Below, in pieces: positions 35,444 through 42,716 of a stretch of DNA of 64,000 nt. Each line of letters starts with the position of its first letter. Position 1 is the stretch's first letter. Source of the DNA: Pseudomonas sp. 102515 (GTDB lineage Bacteria > Pseudomonadota > Gammaproteobacteria > Pseudomonadales > Pseudomonadaceae); assembly GCF_031085165.1 (NCBI RefSeq), contig NZ_JAVHTY010000001.1, positions 930,001 through 994,000 of the forward strand. Reading direction: 5' to 3'. A program made the position numbers and the translations under genes. The notes beneath the pieces are model-generated. The model was given only the letters and a program-made list of their open reading frames with translations. It was not told the origin of the DNA and ran no database searches.

Positions 35444-36310
35444 ATGGATACGCGATTTCTCAACAGCTTCGTCACAGTGGTGGAAAGCGGCTCGATTGCC
35501 GGAGCCGCTCGCCGGCTGAACCTGGCCCCCACGACCATCGCTCAGCAAATGAAGGCGCTGGAAGCCGAAATTGGCTGTGAACTGCTCATGCGGGTTGGGC
35601 GTACAGTGAAGCCAACGGTCGTGGGAGCGCGCATCGTCGAGCAGGCACGCGATGTACTTCGCTGTGTAAGAGATTTGCGCTCCGCTGCCTCCGATACGGC
35701 ATTGCCTGCCGGGCCGTTGCTGTTAGGCGCTACGCCAACCGCGCTGATGGGGATGCTTCCCGCTATCCTGCGCCGATGGATGAGTGCCTATCCTGAAACG
35801 CAGATATTCATCGAGCCTGGGACCTCTGCCACGCTGCTGCAACGAGTGATGTCCGGTCAACTGGATGCGGCCATCCTGGTACATCCCACGTTCGCCCTGG
35901 ATAAAACCTGTGTCTGGCAGCCGCTCAGGGAGGAGCCACTTATCCTGCTTACACCCGCTGAGATGAAGGTTCGCAACGTTCTGCATACGGCGGCACGGGA
36001 GCCCTTCATCCAGTACGACAGGAACGTGGTCGCCGGAAGGATGGCCGACGAGTACCTACGCCGCCATGACATCCAGCCAAGGGTACGTTTCGAGCTGGAT
36101 GGCATTGAGCATATTGCTCAGTTGGTAGCCGAGGGGTTTGGTGTTTCCATTCTCCCAGACTGGCCGGTAATGGGACTGCCTGACCCTCGCACGAAGCGCT
36201 GGAAACTCCCCTCTCCCTACCCTTCGCGAGTGGTGGGATTGGTTTGGCTACGTCAATCGGCTCGGTCACCACTCGCGAGAGCGTTATATGAACTGACTAA
36301 GCTCATATAG
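35444..36310 (+). CDS. LysR-family regulator of the dehydratase operon
   Basis: A 288-residue LysR-type regulator. The N-terminal winged helix-turn-helix reads FLNSFVTVVESGSIAGAARRLNLAPTTIAQQMKALE, followed by a type 2 periplasmic-binding-like effector domain (PLLLGATPTALMGMLPAILRRW onward). The helix-turn-helix carries TTIAQQ where many LysR proteins have SAVSRQ. It is divergent from the dehydratase/2-hydroxyacid dehydrogenase/RraA operon, the standard layout for local control. There is no Shine-Dalgarno, since a palindrome occupies that place. Confidence 0.9.
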   Translation: MDTRFLNSFVTVVESGSIAGAARRLNLAPTTIAQQMKALEAEIGCELLMRVGRTVKPTVVGARIVEQARDVLRCVRDLRSAASDTALPAGPLLLGATPTALMGMLPAILRRWMSAYPETQIFIEPGTSATLLQRVMSGQLDAAILVHPTFALDKTCVWQPLREEPLILLTPAEMKVRNVLHTAAREPFIQYDRNVVAGRMADEYLRRHDIQPRVRFELDGIEHIAQLVAEGFGVSILPDWPVMGLPDPRTKRWKLPSPYPSRVVGLVWLRQSARSPLARALYELTKLI

Positions 36311-36480
36311 GATTGGCACCTATGACTGCTAATCATTTCGCATTGATAGTGATGGACCAATCTATCAGAGCTGATCTTTTGCCGCGCCATCGAAACCACA
36401 GTAATATTTTCAATAGCTACTGGTTATTCCTAACAATAAGCGCTATAACGACGATCATCATATAAGTTGAGAAAACCACT

Positions 36481-36618
36481 ATGTCTTTGATCCAAGAATA
36501 CCGTCAGACCGAAGCCGCTATTGAAGAACTGAAGCAGCGTTTGGAACAGCTAAACAGCGACGAGCGCCTTAAAAAAGAGCGCGAGTTCGAAAAACAGCGT
36601 CACCACTTTTCCTATTGA
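36481..36618 (+). CDS. truncated MvaT-like (H-NS family) protein, oligomerisation segment only
   Basis: A 45-residue reading frame with an ATG at 36481 and TGA at 36616. MSLIQEYRQTEAAIEELKQR and then LEQLNSDERLKKEREFEKQ match the N-terminus of MvaT/MvaU, the H-NS-like silencers of Pseudomonas. The frame ends right after the first coiled-coil, before the linker and the DNA-binding domain. It may be a relic, or a functional short antagonist like H-NST of enterobacterial islands; reading-frame integrity is compatible with both. Its 3' end overlaps the convergent kinase gene by 7 bases. Confidence 0.7.
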   Translation: MSLIQEYRQTEAAIEELKQRLEQLNSDERLKKEREFEKQRHHFSY

Positions 36619-37805
36619 GGTTGGACGAATGGAGCCGAACCGAGCGGAAAAGAGACGGTGAACGACGTGCCGCAGAGCTCATTAGAAGTGACCGAGACCT
36701 GTCCGCCATGCGCTTTGACGATTTCATTGACGATAAATAGACCAAGACCGACGCTGCGTATGCCGCTTTCTACGGCTGCGCCGCGGATCAGCGGCTCAAA
36801 TAATGTAGTCAACAATGACTGAGGGATCACGGGACCCTCGTTCTGTACCGATACGTATGCCATGTCATGTTCCAGTCTTGATGCTATTGAAATGGGCTGC
36901 GCTAAATCGCCGTACGCTACGCTATTACTGACTAGATTACCGATGAGCTGCTGTACTCGATCGGCATCCAAATACGCATTTCCAACCCCTACGGTCTCGT
37001 GGACTAGCCACGCATTCGGAAAAGTAACCCGCAATTCTTCGATGCTTCGATGGACTAGATCGTGTAAGTCCACCGACTGAGGAGAAACGACAATACCGCG
37101 CCCAACGCGAACCAACGTAAAGTCTAACAGGTCCGCGATCAAACGTTCCGCACGGTCAGCTGAGTGCTTTATCCAGCCGATTACATTGCTTTCTTTGGAT
37201 GTTCGCTCGCCGCGTGCGAGAACGTCAGCACCCATCTTTATAGCCGTTAGCGGATTCTTCAAGTCATGACTTACAATAGCGACCATCTGCTCCGCAAACA
37301 ACGCACGTTGCTGAGCGCTTTCGAAGGCATTGCTTAGCTCCGCTTGAGCCAGACGGAGATTCACCTCTGCAGCGGTTTTCTGCTGTAACAACTCTTCCGC
37401 AAGCTTCCGGGATTTTAGCAACTCCCTTTCATACTTGTCTCGATCATAGATCGTGAATAGCGCAAGTTCATGCTGTATACCACCATCACGCTCGCGCCTG
37501 ATCCCGTTCAAAAGCATCGTAACTTTTTGCCCGTCATGATGCTTCAGGTCGAGTTTTACCTCAGCGACAGACCCTTGCAACTTCATCAGCGGTGCCAGAT
37601 GCGTTTGATGAAAAATGCGCCCGCCCATAGTAAGTAGGTCTTGAAAACGCATGCCGCACAGTTCGGGTACACGGAAACCGACCCATTGGCTGAACGTAAG
37701 ATTGGTACGCAGTATGGTCCCGTCCTCTTTTGTCACTACCAGTCCGCAAGGCGCCTCTTCATAAAGCATCGGCAGGTAGGACTCTGGAGCTTTATCGCGT
37801 TGCAT
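36612..37805 (-). CDS. PAS-domain sensor histidine kinase
   Basis: A 397-residue soluble kinase. It has an N-terminal PAS domain (about 10-125: YEEAPCGLVVTKEDGTILRTN), a coiled coil (125-165), HisKA with the phosphoacceptor H180 in MVAIVSHDLKNPL, and an HATPase with N-box QLIGNLVSNSVAYGD and G-box SVGLGLFIVNEIV. No membrane helices. Its start is one base from the stop of the RsbQ-like hydrolase gene, so the two are tightly coupled, as RsbQ and the PAS protein RsbP are in Bacillus subtilis. No response regulator gene is adjacent on the strand. Confidence 0.9.
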   Translation of the reverse strand: MQRDKAPESYLPMLYEEAPCGLVVTKEDGTILRTNLTFSQWVGFRVPELCGMRFQDLLTMGGRIFHQTHLAPLMKLQGSVAEVKLDLKHHDGQKVTMLLNGIRRERDGGIQHELALFTIYDRDKYERELLKSRKLAEELLQQKTAAEVNLRLAQAELSNAFESAQQRALFAEQMVAIVSHDLKNPLTAIKMGADVLARGERTSKESNVIGWIKHSADRAERLIADLLDFTLVRVGRGIVVSPQSVDLHDLVHRSIEELRVTFPNAWLVHETVGVGNAYLDADRVQQLIGNLVSNSVAYGDLAQPISIASRLEHDMAYVSVQNEGPVIPQSLLTTLFEPLIRGAAVESGIRSVGLGLFIVNEIVKAHGGQVSVTSNELCGTSFTVSFPLGSAPFVQPQ

Positions 37806-38609
37806 TTAGCCTTTCCAAGGAAGCAGAAAGGTGTCCATCGCATCAACGCAGGCGTCCGGCGCGCTCATGTGGGGGCAGTGACCAAAATTTTCTACTATGA
37901 CAAGCGCACTCTTAGGCATCATTTCATGAAGATATTTGCCTACCGCAAGGGGCGCAATTAGGTCGTCAGTAGACTGCAGGATCAGAGTGGGCGTAGCTAA
38001 GCCGGCGACGTCCTTCCGATTGTCCGACATGAAGGTCACCCTAGCGAAATGCTTCGCTATCTCGGGGTCAGTACGGCAGAAGCTGTTGGTCAGCTCTGCG
38101 CCTAGCTCGGGCTGCCCTGGTGCCCCCATGATGACAGGCGCCATGTTGCTGGACCAGCCGAGGTAATTGTCGTCCAGGCTGTCGAGCAATGATTCGATGT
38201 CGTTTGCGGTAAAGCCCCCTTCGTAGTCCTCGGAATTTACGTAGCACGGAGAAGGCCCGACCATGATGTGAGCAGCGATGCGATCAGGCACCTGCCGGTC
38301 AGCCAAGACGCCGATCATCGCGCTTACTGAATGGCCTATCAAAATTACCGGTCCGCTGGCGAACTGGTCGATTATCTCGTTAAGGTCTTCGGCATATCCA
38401 TCTAGCGATCCGTACCTCGTCCAGTCATACGCGCTCACATCTGACCGACCAGCGCCGACGAGATCGTACAAAATCACCTGGAAGCACTTGGTGAAGTGGC
38501 CTGTTAGATAGCGCCACATGGTCTGGTCACAGCCGAAACCATGAGAAAAAATCAAGGTGGCTGGACCCGTACCTGATAGGTGAAGGTTATTGCGATATTT
38601 AACGTCCAT
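37806..38609 (-). CDS. RsbQ-like alpha/beta hydrolase (KAI2/D14 relative)
   Basis: A 267-residue alpha/beta hydrolase from the ATG at 38609 (GGAAG upstream). It tracks RsbQ of B. subtilis along its length: FSHGFGCDQTMW, VILYDLVGAGRSD, YDWTRYGSLDGYAEDL, MVGPSPCYVN and FGHCPHMSAPD. The catalytic triad is intact: S94 in GHSVSA, D215 in QSTDD and H244. RsbQ supplies a hydrophobic signal to a PAS partner; here the immediately downstream gene is a PAS histidine kinase. RsbQ is also the bacterial relative of plant karrikin/strigolactone receptors. The native ligand is unknown. Confidence 0.9.
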   Translation of the reverse strand: MDVKYRNNLHLSGTGPATLIFSHGFGCDQTMWRYLTGHFTKCFQVILYDLVGAGRSDVSAYDWTRYGSLDGYAEDLNEIIDQFASGPVILIGHSVSAMIGVLADRQVPDRIAAHIMVGPSPCYVNSEDYEGGFTANDIESLLDSLDDNYLGWSSNMAPVIMGAPGQPELGAELTNSFCRTDPEIAKHFARVTFMSDNRKDVAGLATPTLILQSTDDLIAPLAVGKYLHEMMPKSALVIVENFGHCPHMSAPDACVDAMDTFLLPWKG

Positions 38610-39261
38610 GAGCACTTCCAGCAAGGTGACTGATAAGCGCCGGCGAGTTTATGTAGCCAGCAGGGTCACGTCATCCATTAAATTTACTGAACGTCAAATC
38701 AAGTACGACTAGCAGCGAGCGGATGGTCTCATAACCGCATCGTAGAGCGCGCCAGTCACGGGACGGAAGAGGTAGGCGCGTGCTGCTGCGAGCTGCTACA
38801 CCACCGCGCAGTGCCGTCTAACCGGTTTTTGAGGAAGTAGCTGATATGGAGCATACACGGATGCGTCTAAAAGGCCAGTCCTAGGACTGTTATGGCTGGG
38901 TGTGCTCGGCGTACCATTAAGCTAGCTCGGATGCCTTCGTGAGGTAGCAATTTTCATGGCATCGACGCACGCGGGTATCGCTGACTAAATAGTCGACATG
39001 AGGCGTTCGTCATGCTTCCCTATGACGCTCTTTTTTGTCGATGACCAAGGTTGCGAACAACAGCTATCGTCAATCGCTGCATCCTAAAAATCGGCGTTCA
39101 CGCAAAGCCGCACGTTGAATGCCCACTGGGAACCCGGGGAGAGCGCTTGCATTGCTGCGTATACAAACGATGCGCTACTTAGGAATGGCTTCGAACGATG
39201 TCGCTTTTGGCTGTCGCCCGTGGTGGCGTTTGATCCGAGACGAGAATCAGGAATAAATCCG
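38610..39261. other. 650-base non-genic stretch with an orphan terminator
   Basis: No credible protein gene between the divergent hydrolase and the HWE-kinase genes. A small hairpin with T-run at 39008-39036 (CGTCAT / ATGACG stem, then CTC and six T) implies that a plus-strand transcript may end here. Promoters for both flanking genes must lie in this interval, but none was clear. Confidence 0.4.
39008..39036 (+). terminator. putative intrinsic terminator without an assigned gene
   Basis: A 6-bp stem (CGTCAT, loop GCTTCCCT, ATGACG) followed by CTC and TTTTTT. It lies 226 bases upstream of the HWE-kinase ATG, with no annotated gene ending before it on this strand. Confidence 0.4.
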
Positions 39262-41436
39262 ATGTCTAATACCCAGAAACTTCCTGAAGCGCTCAGTGAA
39301 TACGACAACCTACTCTCTCTCAGCACGGACACGCTTGATGCCTTTCCGTGCGCCGTCTTTCTATGCAATCACGAGGGGTGGGGCGTCAGACATAACACCG
39401 AGGCGGCTCGGCTATGGGGAAGGGTTCCTGTGCTCGGGCGTAACGGAGATCAGTTCTGTGGCGCCTATCAGCTGTTCTTGCCGGATGGCACTCCACTCTC
39501 TGCAGAACGATGCCCGCTGGCGAAAACGGTTAAAACTGGCGTCGAATCAAAGAACTCTGATGTGGTATTTCGTCGTCCGGACGGCACGCGGGTGGTAGCC
39601 CGGATGAATACTCGCGTACTTCGAGATAAACACGGCGCAATACAGGGAGCGATAAGTTTTTTCCAAGATGTTTCGCCGCACCATGCTCTGACGAACGAAT
39701 TAGTACGTAAAAGCGCAGATCTAGAGGACTTTTTCGACAACAGCGTGGTGGGCCTGCACATCGTCAGCGGAGATGGCATTATTCTGCGTGCTAACAAGGC
39801 AGAGCTTTCGCTATTGGGATATACGGCAGACGAATATATTGGACGCCGTATCACGGACTTCCACGTTGACGCCTTTGTCATCGGCGACATCTTGGGAAAG
39901 CTTGGTGCTGGCGAGAGCCTCGAATCTTATCCCGCACGACTCCGCACTAAGAGCGGCGGTGTTAAGCATGTGCTGATCACATCAAATGCACGCTTCGAAT
40001 CTGGGAAGCTTTTTAATACCCGCTGCTTCACGATTGATGTTACCGATATCCATGCTGCTGAAACAGCGCGGCGTGAAAGTGATGACCGGCTCCATGCCAC
40101 CTATCAAGCGGCTAATATTGGCATCGCTGAGGCTGATATAGATGGACGTCTGCTACGTGTAAATGACGCACTTTGCGGCATGCTAGGCCGCACGCGAGAG
40201 CAGCTGCTGGCGATGACCTTCCTGGGATACACCCATGCAGAGGCCGTTGAAGAGGATGCTGACCTTTACGCACGCCAGGTTGCCGGTGAGCTTGATCACT
40301 ATGTACTTCGAAAGCGGGCGTTCAAGGCTGACGGTGAGACGGTCTATCTAGACATCCATAGCTCGTCGGTGCGAGATCCTTCTGGCAATTTCCGTTATGG
40401 AGTGCGCGTGATCCAAGACGTCACGATCGCGCATCGTATGGAGCAGCAGGTACGGGAAAGTGAGCAGCATCTGCGTAATCTTCTCGAAGCATTGCCCGCT
40501 GCGGTGTACACAACTGATGCGGAAGGTCGTATTGCTTTCTACAACCGAGCTTGTGTGGAACTGGCTGGCCGGACTCCTCAGGTGGGTGATATGTGGTGCA
40601 TAACTTGGCGTCTCTTAAACACAGACGAATCGCCGCTTCCCCACGATAAATGTCCAATGGCGATGTCACTGAAAGAGAGCCGTCCAATACGAGGGGCAGA
40701 GGCTATCGCCGAACGCCCTGATGGTACTCGTGTGCCTTTCATTCCGTACCCCACCCCACTCTATGACGCAAGAGGCACGTTAGTCGGCGGTATCAATGTG
40801 CTTGTCGACATCACCGAGCGAAAGCGAGCGGAAAACAACCAGAAGGTACTGATCGACGAGCTCAATCATCGAGTGAAGAATACCCTGGCTACCGTACAGT
40901 CGTTAGCGGCGCAAGCCGCACGAAATGCTGACACCGCTGAACAGGGTTATCAGCGATTTGAAGCTAGACTCTTGGCTCTATCTAGAGCTCACAATTTGCT
41001 GACCAAACGCCATTGGGGACACTCTCCTCTCGACTCGCTTGTTTACGAAGTTATCGTGCCGGTTTTCGGGCATGAGCCTGGTCCTGTTTGCATTATGGGC
41101 CCGCCAATTAAGGTTAGTTCTCACATTGCGCTGAATCTTACGATGACGCTGAACGAGCTTGCGATCAACGCCCTGAAGCACGGTGCTCTTACGGTTGCTA
41201 CGGGGAGGGTGTCGATAAGCTGGACCACGCATCCGCATGCGGAGGGCGCATTGCTTTCGTTGGAATGGCGCGAGCATGGCGGGCCGCAGGTTATTGAACC
41301 CAAACGGCGCGGCCTGGGGTTGCGTTTGATCGAGCGCTGTATACAGCGCGATCTCGACGGAACGTTTGAGGTCTCGTTTCATTCTGACGGCATTGTTTGC
41401 CGCATCTCTTTCCTTGTAGGAGCGACCAAACATTGA
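39262..41436 (+). CDS. multi-PAS HWE/HisKA_2-family histidine kinase
   Basis: A 724-residue soluble sensor kinase from the ATG at 39262 (CAGGAA upstream; a longer frame to 39115 lacks support). Four PAS-like modules precede the kinase core (about 20-150, 165-285, 290-400, 405-530), including FFDNSVVGLHIVSGDGIILRAN and TYQAANIGIAEADIDGRLLRVN. The H-box is LIDELNHRVKNTLATVQSLA with the histidine near 536; the N-box is NELAINALKHGAL. This is the HWE/HisKA_2 type, common in light and stress signalling. It is followed at once by a single-domain response regulator. Confidence 0.9.
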   Translation: MSNTQKLPEALSEYDNLLSLSTDTLDAFPCAVFLCNHEGWGVRHNTEAARLWGRVPVLGRNGDQFCGAYQLFLPDGTPLSAERCPLAKTVKTGVESKNSDVVFRRPDGTRVVARMNTRVLRDKHGAIQGAISFFQDVSPHHALTNELVRKSADLEDFFDNSVVGLHIVSGDGIILRANKAELSLLGYTADEYIGRRITDFHVDAFVIGDILGKLGAGESLESYPARLRTKSGGVKHVLITSNARFESGKLFNTRCFTIDVTDIHAAETARRESDDRLHATYQAANIGIAEADIDGRLLRVNDALCGMLGRTREQLLAMTFLGYTHAEAVEEDADLYARQVAGELDHYVLRKRAFKADGETVYLDIHSSSVRDPSGNFRYGVRVIQDVTIAHRMEQQVRESEQHLRNLLEALPAAVYTTDAEGRIAFYNRACVELAGRTPQVGDMWCITWRLLNTDESPLPHDKCPMAMSLKESRPIRGAEAIAERPDGTRVPFIPYPTPLYDARGTLVGGINVLVDITERKRAENNQKVLIDELNHRVKNTLATVQSLAAQAARNADTAEQGYQRFEARLLALSRAHNLLTKRHWGHSPLDSLVYEVIVPVFGHEPGPVCIMGPPIKVSSHIALNLTMTLNELAINALKHGALTVATGRVSISWTTHPHAEGALLSLEWREHGGPQVIEPKRRGLGLRLIERCIQRDLDGTFEVSFHSDGIVCRISFLVGATKH

Positions 41437-41441
41437 CCGCG

Positions 41442-41831
41442 ATGGACGGAGTCAGAGTGCTCGTTGTCGAGGACGAGGGAGCAATTGCCATGTTGATCGA
41501 GGAGATGCTAGAGGACCTTGGTTGTATTGTCGTTGCGTCCGTTGCTCAGCTTGCCAAGGCGACAGATATAGCTCGCTCTATCGAGGTCGACCTAGCGATG
41601 TTGGACGTCAATCTCGCCGGCCAACTTGTCTTCCCGGTCGCTGAGATCCTGCGTGATCGTAATATCCCTTTTCTTTTCAGCACAGGCTATGGTGCTAGCG
41701 GACTTAGCAGCGAATTCGCTCAGCATCCCGTGTTGCACAAGCCGTTTTCTCAGAAAGACCTCGAAGCGAAGATAACCGCAGCACTAGTCACGCGCGCGGA
41801 AGCTGCGGGGTATTCCCACCCAGAAGGTTGA
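41442..41831 (+). CDS. single-domain (CheY-like) response regulator
   Basis: A 129-residue receiver without output domain. Acidic pocket E10/D11, phosphoacceptor D55 (AMLDVNLAG), T81 in FSTGYG and K100 in VLHKPF are all present. The ATG at 41442 is 6 bases after the kinase stop; a TTG at 41433 overlaps that stop and could be an alternative start. Gene order makes it the direct target of the HWE kinase; such receivers often act as phosphate sinks or in general stress phosphorelays. Confidence 0.9.
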   Translation: MDGVRVLVVEDEGAIAMLIEEMLEDLGCIVVASVAQLAKATDIARSIEVDLAMLDVNLAGQLVFPVAEILRDRNIPFLFSTGYGASGLSSEFAQHPVLHKPFSQKDLEAKITAALVTRAEAAGYSHPEG

Positions 41832-41842
41832 TCAGTCACTAA

Positions 41843-42390
41843 GCGATGCGCTTATCGCTGAGCTGGGCACCGACAGCGATCAGGCCATTGGACTCACGCA
41901 CAGCGTGCACTAAAGCTAGGTAACGCAGCTGCGCTTGTAGCACGATGCCACCGTGTGCAAGCGCCCACGTGCTGACCCCCTCCTGCCAGTGAGTCATGCG
42001 AATTTTGGACAGGTCGGGAAAGATTACGTCAGGCTTGCTCCGCGAAACGGGTGAAACCGGCCGGCACGCCACCACGCGGTGCACGATGAGAAGTATCGAT
42101 CAGCGAAAAGGTGCGTTCGGCCAGGCTCGGATCCGAGCGACCGCTGGTAGGGCGCGCGACCTGCTGCTGTACCGGTGAACCGCTCAGGGCGAAGTATTCC
42201 ATCAACTGCTGGAGCTGCTCGGCCTGGCCGCTCATCTCTTCCGCGGTGACGGCCACCGCTGTGGATAGAAGACGGTCCGTTGGGAGTCTGACTAAGTTGC
42301 AGCCTGCCGCTATTGATCTGTGCGGCTCCACCACTCCGTTCTTCGGACGCAGCCGCGATTTCCTGGACCAGATCGGGCGGATACTGACAG
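41843..42390 (-). pseudogene. relic of a chemoreceptor C-terminus
   Basis: On the minus strand, pieces of a chemoreceptor tail appear in shifting frames: PDLVQEIAAASEERSGGAAQI (about 42370-42300), then AVAVTAEEMSGQAEQLQQLM in another frame (about 42260-42200), then a tail ending in FTRFAEQA near 42030 and a further segment in a third frame to 41843. The signalling hairpin, HAMP and sensor parts are gone. At least two frameshifts make it non-functional. Confidence 0.7.
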
Positions 42391-42716
42391 ACGGTACCAA
42401 TTGGTCGAGCAATGGCGCGGTGCGTTCAATAAAGGCTACGCAGCAAAACAGAAACAGCGATGCTCCTCTTGGCCGAGATCGCGACAATCTGGCGTGCGAT
42501 CGGAAGCAAAGCTCACTTTGCTAGGGCATAAAATGAATCTAGCCAGAGATAGCCATTTGATAGGGCTACCGATTCCGGCGTTTTAAGTCGAAAGTAGTCC
42601 TTCTTAGCCATCGGTGAGCAAAACGCTGAGTAACAGATAAAGCGCTAGCGATGGCGGCCGATAGCCTTCACCAGAATGCCAAGGAACAGAGGCGTTCGGC
42701 CCCACTAGAGCGACCC
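42391..42716. other. non-genic stretch before the GGDEF gene
   Basis: About 325 bases upstream of the cyclase gene. I see no intact gene here; the left end may include further decayed chemoreceptor sequence, but no reading frame can be supported. Confidence 0.4.
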
